From assembly GCA_902492015.1 (NCBI GenBank), contig CABUJR010000001.1, positions 124,001-188,000 on the forward strand: DNA of 64,000 nucleotides, in the 5' to 3' direction. Position 1 is the stretch's first letter, and each line of letters begins with the position of its first letter. Shown piece after piece: positions 24,201 to 33,881 of the stretch. This DNA comes from an uncultured Eubacteriales bacterium. Its GTDB lineage: Bacteria > Bacillota > Clostridia > TANB77 > CAG-508. Below the pieces are notes generated by a model. It was not told the origin of the DNA and did not search any database. It saw only the letters and a list, made by a program, of their open reading frames with translations. The position numbers and the translations under genes were made by a program.

Positions 24201-25520
24201 TTAATATTTATCTTTTTTGCTTTTATTGTTCTTTTTTAATCTTATATATATAATTATTCCTATTATAATTACTATTATCAAGATAATAGTAGTTCCAATT
24301 TCAATAGAGTTTTTGATTTCTTCTATTTCAGCATTATCCAAGATTTCTTCCCCATTGATATCGCTTGACATTTTTTCTATTTTGTATGCCTCTTCCAACT
24401 TTTCTTGCAGATGACTTTGCTCTTCTTCATATATTATTTCTTCTTCACTATTTCTTTTATATATCTCAATAGTAACTTTTTTCTTAGTAAAACCATTTGG
24501 AGCTGTTACTAAAACTTGTATAATATTTTTTCCTTCTTTTAACTCATTTCCCCCAATTATTTTTACACTTGCTTTTTCATTTTCTGGAATAGCTAAAATC
24601 TTTAAATTTTCAGTATAGTTAGATACTTCTGCTGTATAATTAGTAATATTATTATTAAATTCAGGACTTAAAACTACATTTTCAAATGCTAAAGTTTGTA
24701 AATTGGTATTAGCAAGTTCTAAATTAGCTGTTTTTGTAACTTGTATTTTATAAATTTTACTTTGAGTTTTGTCTTCAGAAGTTACGTTTATCTCTATATT
24801 ATTTATTCCTTCTTTTAAGTTATTATTTCCAGTAATTTCTGCTGTAGCATTAGGATTCTCTGTTACACAAACAACTTCTAAATCATTTACATCATTTGAT
24901 ATTGTAAAATTGTATTCATATATATTAGAATCAAAACTTGGAATTAATCCTTCTCTACTAATTCTCATTAATTGCAAATTAGCATTACTTTTTATGCTAC
25001 TTTCTCCCTGATTTTCTTTTATTTCCTTTTGCAAAATACTTTCTTCATGTATAATTTCTATTATACTTTCTTCATTACCAATTTTTATCTCTTTTTTCTC
25101 AAAAGTAGTTTCTATAAGTTCTCCTAAAGAATTATAAAATTCTCCTGCTACTATAAAATTTATAACACCATTTTCTTTTGCTTTAAATATATATTTTTCT
25201 AAATCATTTTCTTTTACACTTTTTCCTCCAGTTTCATCATACCAAACACTAATTATTTTTCCTTCTTTTTCATTAGTAGTATCTGAACCTGAAACAAAAT
25301 CTAATTTATCTGTATCAAAATATATTTCAAAATTATATGCTGCAACTTGTTTATTTTCTATTCCTACAGTCAATTCTATTTCTTCATCCTTTTCAAAGTT
25401 ATCTCTATTAGTTTTAATATATATATTTGCCTTTTCTATTGCAAATTGTGGTATAAAAAAGCAAATCATTAATATACAAACTATAATAAAAAACATTATT
25501 TTTTTTCTTTTTGCAAACAT
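24201..25520 (-). CDS. Membrane-anchored protein with cohesin-like and cadherin-like domains
   Basis: 439 residues: N-terminal signal or anchor (7-27), a cohesin-like domain (about 31-150; YNFEIYFDTDKLDFV, then VWYDETGG and FKAKENGV), two repeats of a cadherin-like beta-sandwich domain (about 177-265 and 268-355; each with L..L.....L.P.F......Y and IQV), a Glu-rich linker and a C-terminal membrane helix (about 407-430) with a basic tail. It is a predicted surface protein displaying a cohesin module. It is the last gene of a four-gene surface operon with a dockerin partner directly upstream. Confidence 0.78.
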   Translation of the reverse strand: MFAKRKKIMFFIIVCILMICFFIPQFAIEKANIYIKTNRDNFEKDEEIELTVGIENKQVAAYNFEIYFDTDKLDFVSGSDTTNEKEGKIISVWYDETGGKSVKENDLEKYIFKAKENGVINFIVAGEFYNSLGELIETTFEKKEIKIGNEESIIEIIHEESILQKEIKENQGESSIKSNANLQLMRISREGLIPSFDSNIYEYNFTISNDVNDLEVVCVTENPNATAEITGNNNLKEGINNIEINVTSEDKTQSKIYKIQVTKTANLELANTNLQTLAFENVVLSPEFNNNITNYTAEVSNYTENLKILAIPENEKASVKIIGGNELKEGKNIIQVLVTAPNGFTKKKVTIEIYKRNSEEEIIYEEEQSHLQEKLEEAYKIEKMSSDINGEEILDNAEIEEIKNSIEIGTTIILIIVIIIGIIIYIRLKKNNKSKKDKY

Positions 25521-25555
25521 TTTTAATCCTCTCTTATTTTCTTAACTTTAATATT

Positions 25556-27820
25556 TTATTGATTAATAATTTGCAAGCCTAATATATGCCTTTGTATAAG
25601 AAGTAAATCCACAGATGTTGGCTTTTTACCATTTTTATTAATATTACTTGCTTTTCTATATATATCTTCTATTTTTTCTATCTCTAAAATATGCCTTTGA
25701 ATTATTAATAAATCTATACTATTGATTTTTCCATCTCCATTTGCATCTCCATATAAAATTATTTTATATTCTCTTAAAATATTATTATTTTCTTTAACTA
25801 TTATTTTACTTCCTGTTCCCAAAAGATCTGTGTCTTTTAAAACTTCATCTTTATTATTTACAAATTCTAGTTCTAAATTTGTCTTTATTTTTTCTCTTAT
25901 ATTTTTTACTGTATTATTTAGATAATCTATTCCACTAACTTCTAAACTATCAACTTTTAATGGACTCTCAAAATAAATTTCTGAATCTTCCATTTTTCTT
26001 ACAACACTTACCTTACACTTATCATAAATTGCATTATTTTCTTCTGAACTTATTATTATTTCTGTTTCTCCTATAGCATTTGCTGTAATAGTTCCATTTT
26101 TATCAATACTTACTACATTTTCATTATTACTAGCAAAAATAATATTTTGATTATCGGCATCTTCTGGCAAAACATAAGCATTTATTTTAAAAATATCACC
26201 TACTTGCATGTTTATATCTTTCTGATCTATAGATATTCCTGTAACATTGCTATATACCCTAATCTCTATTTCACTCTGAGCACTTCCTTTTTTAGCTTTT
26301 ACACTAATCACAGCCTTTCCACTATTAATTCCAGTTATATTTCCATTATTATCTACAGATATAATTTCAGGATTACTAGAGCTAAATTCTATTTCTTTTG
26401 AATTTGCCTCTTCTGGCAAAATTTTTACATTCAATTTTTTAGTTTCTCCTTTTTTTATTTTACCACTTTCTATACTAAGTTCTATTTTTTCTATTTCTAC
26501 TTCTGGAACCTCTGTTAAATATGTCTGATAAACATATCCTATAATTCCATTTTCTAATTGCACTCTATCCCATCTCTCCCCTTTTTGAACTCCTTTTTCT
26601 AATCTTGTTACTTGATCTGGATTTGAAATTGTTGTAAGAATTTCATAAGAAGTACTAGGTCCTGTTCTCACATTCACATTAGTTGCATTACAATATAACT
26701 TTGTACTATCAGTTATAAAATCATCTTTATTAATATCTGGACTTTCTACTGGCATTTCTGGCATATTTTCATATACTGGGATTATAAAATGCATTGCAGA
26801 ATCTAGTAGACCACTTTTTGAATAACCTTGATAAATTATTTTTGATTCACTATATGGTGCTAATATATTAGTCATATATTGGTGCCAAAATAATGGAGTT
26901 CCTCTATCATCATTAACATCAAATTTCTGCAAATAGATTGTATTTTGTCCAACATTAATATAACTTGAACCTATAAATATTCCTCCACCAGTTATTGCTT
27001 TTTCTTTACTATTCCAAGGAATTAAATATTTATTCTTAGTTTCATTACTTGCACCATTTCCATCTTTTGCATATTGTAATCCCTTCTTTATTGCTTCCAT
27101 CTTATCTGATGAACTTGTTGCTCCTATATTATAAAAATTATATAAGCCTTCATATCCCTCAACTTTCCCACTTATTGAAGAATGCGTCAAAAATGGTCCT
27201 ACTTCTTGTTTTATACGAGATGCTAAATGATATGGACTTACATTAGAAATCTGCCCTGCTTTCAAAATTAAATCTCCATAACTATCATTTGTAGAAATTG
27301 TATTTCCATTACTATCAAAATATGAAACTTTATTATTATAAAATTCTGTTCCATATAATATTTTTTCCACTCCATTTAAACTAGTTATATCTTTATCATA
27401 AGACAAACCTTCAAACTGGAATATTCTAACTTCATTTAAAAAATTTCTTGGATCCATACAATATTCTACTGCCTGTTTTGAAGAATCTACCCATCCTCCA
27501 TCTATTTCAACATTATATTGACCTGGAGTTTGATTTTTCCAACTATCTGAATAGTTTTTAGGAACTAAATTTTTCCCAAAAACATTTTCTTCTTTAATAA
27601 CATATTCCCAATCTAAATTTGTATATAACGCTGTAAATTTCCAGTTTGGATGTTTTTTTAACAGCTCATTTAAATATGGCTGATAACTACTTGGAAAATT
27701 AGAAATACCTTCTAATTTTGTTGAAGCTTTTACCTCTAATCTAATAATCATAACTAATAGAATTAATATTAAATTCATGCTTATTAATATAACTTTATTT
27801 TTTCTTACTATATTTTTCAT
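25556..27820 (-). CDS. Secreted endo-beta-N-acetylglucosaminidase with SH3, Big2 and dockerin domains
   Basis: 754 residues: signal sequence (about 10-30); glucosaminidase domain (about 110-340; YHLASRIKQEVGPFL with the likely catalytic Glu, then GLYNFYNIGATSS); bacterial SH3 domain (about 375-437; NVNVRTGPSTSYEILTT); two Big2 immunoglobulin-like repeats (about 440-605); a linker domain; and a C-terminal type I dockerin (about 690-754). The dockerin has one clear calcium loop (DANGDGKINSIDLLIIQRHI) and a second, degenerate loop where Asp is replaced by Asn. The enzyme should cleave peptidoglycan glycan strands. A dockerin on an autolysin, next to two cohesin-like genes, suggests non-cellulosomal docking at the cell wall. 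Confidence 0.88.
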   Translation of the reverse strand: MKNIVRKNKVILISMNLILILLVMIIRLEVKASTKLEGISNFPSSYQPYLNELLKKHPNWKFTALYTNLDWEYVIKEENVFGKNLVPKNYSDSWKNQTPGQYNVEIDGGWVDSSKQAVEYCMDPRNFLNEVRIFQFEGLSYDKDITSLNGVEKILYGTEFYNNKVSYFDSNGNTISTNDSYGDLILKAGQISNVSPYHLASRIKQEVGPFLTHSSISGKVEGYEGLYNFYNIGATSSSDKMEAIKKGLQYAKDGNGASNETKNKYLIPWNSKEKAITGGGIFIGSSYINVGQNTIYLQKFDVNDDRGTPLFWHQYMTNILAPYSESKIIYQGYSKSGLLDSAMHFIIPVYENMPEMPVESPDINKDDFITDSTKLYCNATNVNVRTGPSTSYEILTTISNPDQVTRLEKGVQKGERWDRVQLENGIIGYVYQTYLTEVPEVEIEKIELSIESGKIKKGETKKLNVKILPEEANSKEIEFSSSNPEIISVDNNGNITGINSGKAVISVKAKKGSAQSEIEIRVYSNVTGISIDQKDINMQVGDIFKINAYVLPEDADNQNIIFASNNENVVSIDKNGTITANAIGETEIIISSEENNAIYDKCKVSVVRKMEDSEIYFESPLKVDSLEVSGIDYLNNTVKNIREKIKTNLELEFVNNKDEVLKDTDLLGTGSKIIVKENNNILREYKIILYGDANGDGKINSIDLLIIQRHILEIEKIEDIYRKASNINKNGKKPTSVDLLLIQRHILGLQIINQ

Positions 27821-27893
27821 ATTAAAATCCTTTTTGCTTTTCTTAATGTTTTATTTTTATTTAAGGCTTTATCTAAATTTATATAAGTTTATT

Positions 27894-28544
27894 TTAAATT
27901 TTTTCTTTTGCCTTCACTATAATTCTTTTTTTAGAATCAGTTGTACAAGTAATTAAAGTAATTTCCTTATGGCTTGTATCTTGATTTAAACATTCCACAT
28001 CATCAGGAAATACTTGAAAAATATCATAAATTTCATATTCTACTCTTCCTACGTCATTATCTATTAAAAAAATAGTATCACCTATTTTTAATTTTTTTAA
28101 ATTTCTAAACATATTTTTATTTATAAAATTATGTCCTGCAATACATAAATTTCCAGTTTTATTTGGGTTTGCTCCCCAAAATTTGGTAACTGATATATTT
28201 AAAGCCTCATTTGAAAATTCACTAAGCACATAAGTTTCTAAAAATATCGAAGGAATTTCTAGCTTTGCAATTACATCATATCCTTTATAATTTTTTATTA
28301 TATTTTCCTTTTGATATTCTTTTTCATTTTCAGTATTATATAAACTCTTAGATAACTTAGTAACATTATTAATTTTGTTTTCATCTGCTTTATTTTCAGA
28401 ATAAATATTTCCTAGTTTATATTCTTCAGATACTCTTTTTGCTTCATTTTCTTTAGCTTCTCTAATATTAATAAAAAATATACCTATTAATAAAATAATC
28501 GAAACAAATTTTATACCTCTTCTCTTTTTCTGTTTTCTTCTCAT
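27894..28544 (-). CDS. Sortase, class D-like
   Basis: About 216 residues with an N-terminal membrane segment (about 12-28). The sortase core has AGHNFINKN (catalytic His), LITCTTDSKKR (catalytic Cys, then Arg), and the strand VIAKLEIPSI. The length and the TCT pattern fit class D or a similar housekeeping type. It would anchor the LPKTG protein encoded directly upstream. The ATG at 28544 has a GGGAGA site; the longer frame to 28565 overlaps it. A hairpin lies between the two genes. Confidence 0.88.
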   Translation of the reverse strand: MRRKQKKRRGIKFVSIILLIGIFFINIREAKENEAKRVSEEYKLGNIYSENKADENKINNVTKLSKSLYNTENEKEYQKENIIKNYKGYDVIAKLEIPSIFLETYVLSEFSNEALNISVTKFWGANPNKTGNLCIAGHNFINKNMFRNLKKLKIGDTIFLIDNDVGRVEYEIYDIFQVFPDDVECLNQDTSHKEITLITCTTDSKKRIIVKAKEKI

Positions 28545-28560
28545 TTTGTCTCCCATATAC

Positions 28561-28592
28561 AACAAATGGACGAATCACTCGTCCACATTGTT
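28561..28592 (-). promoter_or_regulatory. Intercistronic hairpin before the sortase gene
   Basis: AACAA-TGGACGA pairs with TCGTCCA-TTGTT (one internal mismatch region) around a five-base loop. No U-run follows directly, so partial termination or transcript processing that lowers sortase relative to its substrate is plausible. Confidence 0.4.
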
Positions 28593-28598
28593 GTTTTA

Positions 28599-29654
28599 TT
28601 ATTTTTTACCTATTTTTCTAATATAAGCATAAAGAATTATTCCTGCTAATACTATAAGTGAAACAACTTGTATATAAACATTGTTACCTGTTTTTGGTAG
28701 CTGTGTTGGCATTGTTTCTGTATTATTAGTTACATTATTTGTTACTTCGTTATTTATAGCCTCTGTTTCACCTGGTATTACTGGTTCTTCAGCTGGTGGT
28801 GTTACTTGTAATTCTGGTACTACTTTAATATCAAAAGTTGATTCAGAAATTACACTATCTGAATTATCTCTATTTATTAATTTTAAAGTAATTTTATAAT
28901 CTCCCTCTTCACTAAATAAACCTCTAACTTTTAAAACTTGTGAAACATCTTTTCCACCTATTTTGTATCCTTGTGGATCACCCCAACCACTTTCTATAAT
29001 ATCATGCTCTAAATCTGCTTCATCTGTTCCTAATAATTTTACAGTTGCACCACTTGGTGAAATTGCTTCTCCTATCAATCTTGCATGTTCATAATAATGT
29101 CCCATTGGAGAAGAATAAGAAAGTGTCATTTCTTTTTCTACACCTTTTATAATATCTCCTGAATATTCTAATTTTATTGTATAATCAATATATTCTGGTT
29201 CAACTGTTACATTTTTAATAATAGGAGTTGTAATATCATCATAAGTTTCTGAAGCATCTGAATTGGCTAAGCCTTCTGCTGTAACAGTAAATTCTGTTGG
29301 ATTTGAAGTTGTAATACCATCTTTAGCCTTAAATTCAATAATCATATTATTTCTTGGACTTGTTCCTCCAGTAGAATCATAATATGTTACTCTTACTTTG
29401 TCAGAAGTATCGTTTGCTGTTCCCCCTTCTACACTTACATATTCAAAAATATTATTATCATACGCAATATCAAATGTATATGCTCCTAAAGCTTTTCCAA
29501 AATCAATTTCTACTTTTACATTTTCACCAGGTCTCACAGTAGTTTTATTAAGTTTTATATCTATTGTATCTAAAGATGCTGCAAAACTTTGACTAGTAAA
29601 AACAAGCATAACTAATATCATAAATATAGTAATTATTTGAAATATTTTTTTCAT
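28599..29654 (-). CDS. LPXTG-anchored surface protein with cohesin-like domain
   Basis: About 351 residues: signal peptide (1-27, ends SFAA), a cohesin-like domain (about 29-155; KLNKTTVRPGENVKVEI, then YTFDIAYDNNIFEYVSVEGG and YYDSTGG), a second beta domain (about 165-285), a Thr/Asn-rich linker, then the sorting signal LPKTGN (near residue 322), a membrane helix and a basic tail (RKIGKK). It is a predicted wall-anchored scaffold that could bind the dockerin enzyme of the same operon. The open frame begins with a TTG at 29657, but the ATG at 29654 is better. Confidence 0.85.
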   Translation of the reverse strand: MKKIFQIITIFMILVMLVFTSQSFAASLDTIDIKLNKTTVRPGENVKVEIDFGKALGAYTFDIAYDNNIFEYVSVEGGTANDTSDKVRVTYYDSTGGTSPRNNMIIEFKAKDGITTSNPTEFTVTAEGLANSDASETYDDITTPIIKNVTVEPEYIDYTIKLEYSGDIIKGVEKEMTLSYSSPMGHYYEHARLIGEAISPSGATVKLLGTDEADLEHDIIESGWGDPQGYKIGGKDVSQVLKVRGLFSEEGDYKITLKLINRDNSDSVISESTFDIKVVPELQVTPPAEEPVIPGETEAINNEVTNNVTNNTETMPTQLPKTGNNVYIQVVSLIVLAGIILYAYIRKIGKK

Positions 29655-29761
29655 CAAAAAAAATCCTCCTTTTTTGTTTTATATTTCTATTATGTAGAAT
29701 TTTTATAAAAAATAATTGTCATTACTTGTAAATTTCATAAAAATACTGAATTTTCAGCATA

Positions 29762-29797
29762 AAAAAAAGAAATAGAAAATTTTTCCATTTCTTTTTT
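29762..29797 (-). terminator. cutA terminator
   Basis: GAAAT-GGAAA and TTTTC-ATTTC arms are followed on the minus strand by TTTTTTTT, about 60 bases after the cutA stop. Confidence 0.7.
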
Positions 29798-29849
29798 ATT
29801 TAAATATTTAGTTTTATTTTATTCAAAATCATTAAATATTAATAAAATT

Positions 29850-30167
29850 TTATTTTGTTTCTTCTTCTATCCAATTAAAAATTTCTTCATTTCCATCTGA
29901 AATCTCATACATTGTTATTGCAGGAACTTCATATACATGTATACTTTTTATTTCTTTTTCTATTTCTTTATATAAAGATTTTTTTGTTCCCATTGTTAAA
30001 AAATATTCATCTTCTCTTACAATTTTACCTTTCCAATAATAAGAACTAAATCTTTTACTTTCTTGAACATAACTTACAAGTCTTTTTGAAAGTAATGTTT
30101 CTGTTATTTCTTTTGCATTATTCTTATCATTGCAAGCAGTTGTAATGATACAATATTTACCTTTCAT
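29850..30167 (-). CDS. cutA: Divalent-cation tolerance protein CutA
   Basis: 105 residues, the usual size of the trimeric CutA1 family. Landmarks are ITTACNDKNNAKEI near the start, LLSKRLVSYVQ, SYYWKGKI and the late HVYEVPAITMYEIS. Linked to copper and metal tolerance in E. coli, its true function is unsettled. It lies 10 bases downstream of the Ppx/GppA gene. Confidence 0.93.
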   Translation of the reverse strand: MKGKYCIITTACNDKNNAKEITETLLSKRLVSYVQESKRFSSYYWKGKIVREDEYFLTMGTKKSLYKEIEKEIKSIHVYEVPAITMYEISDGNEEIFNWIEEETK

Positions 30168-30177
30168 AACTTTCTCC

Positions 30178-31059
30178 TTATACTTTCCATTTCTTGTCTT
30201 CTAACAATCCATATACCATAGTTATATCTGTAGGAATTATATATTTTGCACCTATTGCTTCTGCAACTTCTAGTACTATTGCACACATAGGTCTTGTTGC
30301 ATCCCACCATCTTGGATTTTCTACTCTTTTTCGTATTTCATCCAAAGATATTTTTTCATAATATTTTTTTGTATCTTTTATTCTTGTTTCTATATCCATC
30401 ATAATAGGTTGTAATTCATCTTTATATAAAGTATTTTTCTGATATGACACTCCAGATTCTAGTGAAAATAATTTGTGCCCTCCACCAGCTAAAATTAAAT
30501 AATCAGCCTTTTCTTTTGGAAAATTCAAATTTTTTCTAATATATTCTCGTACCTCATTTAGTTTACTTTTTGCTAAATCTTCTGATAAGTCTGGAAATTT
30601 ATTTAGTACATCCATTCCACCAAAAGAAGAATTTACCATTTCTTTAATCTCTTTTTCATATATAGCTATCTCTGTTGAGCCTCCTCCACCAATAAAAACA
30701 GCTACTTTTTCATTTACATTTCTAACTGTTCCAAAAACTGTTAATTCATTTTCTTTTTCTTGTGAAATAATTTCAAATTCTGTTTCAGTCAAATTATAGA
30801 AATTTTCCAAAAATTTCTTTTTTTGATTTTCTTCTAAAGTTCTAAAAATACTTGTTCCGCAAACATATATATCTTTATATTTTTTCTTATATTCCAAAAC
30901 TTTATCAATTAAAGTTTTTACATCTTTTTTATCTAATTGATTAGCTCTTTTAAAATTTCTTTTAAATTCTATAGTAACACTTTCTAAATGTTTTACTTCT
31001 TTTCCATCAAATAAATCAAATTTTGTATTTGTTGAACCAACTTCTACTATAACTTTCAT
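30178..31059 (-). CDS. Ppx/GppA-family phosphatase-like protein
   Basis: 293 residues with the actin-like ATPase fold of exopolyphosphatases: VEVGSTNTKFDLFDG at the start (phosphate 1), VAVFIGGGGSTEIAIYE near residue 135 (phosphate 2; compare 'DIGGGSTE'), SFGGMDVLNKF, and ILAGGGHKL near residue 195. Family members hydrolyse polyphosphate or pppGpp. It is shorter than many, with the N-terminal core only. The gap to cutA is 10 bases and to the upstream yjjX-like gene 17. Confidence 0.87.
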   Translation of the reverse strand: MKVIVEVGSTNTKFDLFDGKEVKHLESVTIEFKRNFKRANQLDKKDVKTLIDKVLEYKKKYKDIYVCGTSIFRTLEENQKKKFLENFYNLTETEFEIISQEKENELTVFGTVRNVNEKVAVFIGGGGSTEIAIYEKEIKEMVNSSFGGMDVLNKFPDLSEDLAKSKLNEVREYIRKNLNFPKEKADYLILAGGGHKLFSLESGVSYQKNTLYKDELQPIMMDIETRIKDTKKYYEKISLDEIRKRVENPRWWDATRPMCAIVLEVAEAIGAKYIIPTDITMVYGLLEDKKWKV

Positions 31060-31076
31060 TTTTTATCTCCTTAAAA

Positions 31077-31607
31077 TCATTTCCACAAATCACCATTTAT
31101 ATGTCCTATTAAAGCCATTACAAAAGCATTTTTAGTAAGTTCTATTCTTGAAACTTCATTATGTGTCAAAAAATTAATTCCACCTTTTCCATTTCCTAGT
31201 TTTTGTCCTTTAAAAATTTTATCCATAACTTTTCCAAGTTCAGTATCTATAATTTCATCAACATATTTTTCCGGAATTTGAAAACCTTGACTTGAGCCAA
31301 CTGTTTGAAAACCATTACTATTTTCAATAACTGCTGCATTTATGTCTATCCAATCTCCCAAAAGATTAGTTATTCCAGCTTCTGATGCTATAAAATAGTC
31401 TACTTTTAAATTGTTTTTCTTTGCATATTCTTTCAAATTTTTTACTCTATTTTTTGCACCTTGAAATATTTCTTCATTTACTGGTTGATCACCGACTTCT
31501 GAATCAGTAGCAATTCCTTCTATTTCAATATTTTCAAAATATTTTTCAAAAGCTTGTTTTGCACCTTCAATTTTTCCTGGATTTTTAGTAGCCATTAAGA
31601 TTTTCAT
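31077..31607 (-). CDS. yjjX: Inosine/xanthosine triphosphatase (DUF84/YjjX)
   Basis: 176 residues. MATKNPGKIEGAKQAF is the standard nucleotide-binding start of the ITPase fold, with SEVGDQPVNEEIFQGAKNR near residue 41, SEAGI near residue 75 and GKGGINFLTHNEVSR near residue 140, all DUF84 features. It removes oxidised or deaminated purine triphosphates. It leads a three-gene unit with the Ppx/GppA-like and cutA genes. Confidence 0.92.
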   Translation of the reverse strand: MKILMATKNPGKIEGAKQAFEKYFENIEIEGIATDSEVGDQPVNEEIFQGAKNRVKNLKEYAKKNNLKVDYFIASEAGITNLLGDWIDINAAVIENSNGFQTVGSSQGFQIPEKYVDEIIDTELGKVMDKIFKGQKLGNGKGGINFLTHNEVSRIELTKNAFVMALIGHINGDLWK

Positions 31608-31730
31608 ATATTCCTCCTTATAATTATACTAACATTTATTTAACTATTGATATTTATTATTAAAATGTTTTTACTTACTTATAATTTAATTGATAATATG
31701 TTCTAATTAATCATTTACTTATAATTTGTT

Positions 31731-32489
31731 TTATCTATCCTTTCTTTTTTGCATATAATATGTGCATTTTGCAAGAATTGGTGTTGGCACAAATTTTGAG
31801 AAAAATTTTGCACATTTTATCTGAAAACCTGGAACTATATAAAATTTATTTTTAAGAAATTTTTGAACAGTGTATTTTGCAACATATTCACTAGAAAGTG
31901 AACTAATTTCAAATTTAACATTAGCAACATTATTAAAATTCGTTCTAACAGGTCCTGGACATAATATACTAATTTGAACCTTTGATTTTTCTTTTTTTAA
32001 CTCTTCTCTAATTCCTTCAGATAATTTTACTACATAATTTTTAGAAGCATAATATGTTGCCATTAAAGGTCCTGGTAAAAATCCTGCTATTGAAGCTACA
32101 TTTAGTATCTTACCCGAATTTCTATTCTTCATAGTTTTTAAATATAATTTTGTAAGTATATGAGTAGCAGTAATATTTGTATCAATAATAGTTAAATCTT
32201 TATTTATATCAGTTTTAGTAAAATTACCAAAATCTCCCAATCCTGCATTATTTATTAAAATATCTATATCTATATATTTTGAATATAAATCTATACAATT
32301 TTCTCTATTCGTTAAATCTACACTTTCATAAACTACATTTGTTTTGTATTTACTTGACAATTCTTCTTTTAGTTCTTGCAATCTTTCTATATTTCTTGCA
32401 ACTAAAATAATATCATAATTTAATTTAGCAAATTCTCTAGCTAAATCTCTTCCTATTCCAGAAGAAGCACCAGTAATTAAAACTTTCAT
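31731..32489 (-). CDS. Short-chain dehydrogenase/reductase
   Basis: About 252 residues. Rossmann motif TGASSGIGRDLA at residue 6, NNAGLGDFG near residue 82, catalytic Ser in NVASIAG near residue 135 and YYASKNYV (Tyr-x-x-x-Lys) near residue 148. The C-terminal part (SSEYVAKYTVQKFLKNKFYIVPG) is like the DltE/YqjQ group. The substrate is unknown. The open frame starts at 32501, but that ATG overlaps the GGAGAG ribosome site; 32489 is preferred. Confidence 0.93.
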   Translation of the reverse strand: MKVLITGASSGIGRDLAREFAKLNYDIILVARNIERLQELKEELSSKYKTNVVYESVDLTNRENCIDLYSKYIDIDILINNAGLGDFGNFTKTDINKDLTIIDTNITATHILTKLYLKTMKNRNSGKILNVASIAGFLPGPLMATYYASKNYVVKLSEGIREELKKEKSKVQISILCPGPVRTNFNNVANVKFEISSLSSEYVAKYTVQKFLKNKFYIVPGFQIKCAKFFSKFVPTPILAKCTYYMQKRKDR

Positions 32490-32606
32490 AATTCTCTCCA
32501 TTCCTAAAGTTATTATATTTCATTTTACACTTTTGTCAAGAAAAAGTATAAAACAAAAATAGACATATTTAAAAAATATTTTGATAATATTTTTATAATT
32601 TGAAAA

Positions 32607-32636
32607 ACGGTGCAAGAGCTATCACTCTCGCACCGT
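32607..32636 (-). terminator. GC-rich terminator of the 407-residue gene
   Basis: ACGGTGC-AGAG pairs with CTCT-GCACCGT; on the minus strand it runs into TTTTTCAAATT. Confidence 0.85.
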
Positions 32637-32657
32637 AAACCTAACCTAATGTGTACT

Positions 32658-33881
32658 TTAGTTTTTAAATTTTTTAACCGTAAGTTTTAATAAATATGTC
32701 ACGGTTTCTTCTTTTAAAGAATAACCTTTTTGGCACAATTCTTTCAGCTCATCATTCATCTGATTTTTAAGTGCATTTTGGGTTAATCTTTTGTTTGAGA
32801 CATTTGCCTGCAACATTGGTAAAAGCTTTTTCATGTTAGCATGTTTGTCTTCTACGCTAAGCCTAATTGCAAGTTCAAGTAAAGTACCTTTCAAACCAGT
32901 CTGAAGTAAAAATTTCTCCAATAAATCAGATTTTTCTAAGCACTCCTCAACTGTCGTTTTTTCAGCTTCATCTTCACAAGACAAATTTTTCTCTGCTGCA
33001 CACTCAAGTTCTTCATGCTCTGCAGAAGCAGATTCCAGTTCCGGCTCTTGCTGCTCATCTTCTGCTGCTTGAGTTGTTTCTGAACTAGGTGTTTCGACTG
33101 CACATTCACTTCCAACCTTTGCTTCTGAGGCTTCTTCTGTTAATTTGCCACTCAGCATTTCTTCGCAATTTGTGACAAAATCTTTAGGCATATTAAGAAT
33201 TTTATTTTTCTTTTCCTCACTAATAAGTATTCCAACAATTGGATCTCCCTGATAGCAAAAAATATCTTTATTTTTTATCTCAATTATCAATTCAGGAGTT
33301 ACTGTTATCAATTTCTTATAAGTGAGATTTTTATAAATCACTTCTTCGCCTTTTTCTAACGTTTCTTCTTTGTCCGGATTATAGCCGTCAATATTCAGCC
33401 TCAATTTACGGCCTTGATATCCTTCGCTTGAAACTTTTGTGATAAGCACATGAACTACCTTTTTATCTCTCTTGACTCTTACTATGCTTCCTATTTTAAC
33501 TCTTTTTCCCACAATCTTTTTTCTTTCTTCAAGAGAGTATTCACTTGTTTTTGTGGTCGTATTCTCTTTGTTTTCTTCTGCAGATATAACCTCCCTTTCC
33601 TCAGGTTTCTTAGCCTCTCCACCATTTTCTTTTAGAGACTTTTTGCCTGACTGTTCTTTCCCAGAAGACTCATCAGATGAATTGTATTGTTTTTTAAACT
33701 CATCAAATGACTGCCAGTTTACATTTTCAATTTCGAACATTTCAGAAAGAGTAATCACTTCTTCATAAGAAGAAACTCTGAATACTCCATTTTCAAAGTT
33801 TAGTCCGCCTCCTTTTACGCCAAAAACTCTCCGCAACACTTCAAGATCTTTGGGTGATATCTTGACATTAATTAGTTTCAT
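32658..33881 (-). CDS. Hypothetical three-part protein with acidic linkers
   Basis: 407 residues, no family recognised. Residues 1-65 form a small alpha/beta domain, then comes a charged linker. Residues about 120-230 are a beta-rich domain (VGKRVKIGSIVRVKRDKKVVHVLI ... IFCYQGDPIVGILI) with a faint resemblance to MazF/PemK-like SH3 barrels. A very acidic, Ala/Glu-rich linker (about 240-320) is followed by an all-helical C-terminal domain. GC content is higher than in neighbours and synonymous use differs. The gene is single, with its own GC-rich terminator, like the genes at 298, 20700 and 48867. Confidence 0.7.
   Translation of the reverse strand: MKLINVKISPKDLEVLRRVFGVKGGGLNFENGVFRVSSYEEVITLSEMFEIENVNWQSFDEFKKQYNSSDESSGKEQSGKKSLKENGGEAKKPEEREVISAEENKENTTTKTSEYSLEERKKIVGKRVKIGSIVRVKRDKKVVHVLITKVSSEGYQGRKLRLNIDGYNPDKEETLEKGEEVIYKNLTYKKLITVTPELIIEIKNKDIFCYQGDPIVGILISEEKKNKILNMPKDFVTNCEEMLSGKLTEEASEAKVGSECAVETPSSETTQAAEDEQQEPELESASAEHEELECAAEKNLSCEDEAEKTTVEECLEKSDLLEKFLLQTGLKGTLLELAIRLSVEDKHANMKKLLPMLQANVSNKRLTQNALKNQMNDELKELCQKGYSLKEETVTYLLKLTVKKFKN

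Noticed and set aside
24201..29654. Cellulosome gene cluster
   Set aside because: No glycoside hydrolase for plant polymers and no carbohydrate-binding domain is present; the only dockerin is on a peptidoglycan hydrolase.
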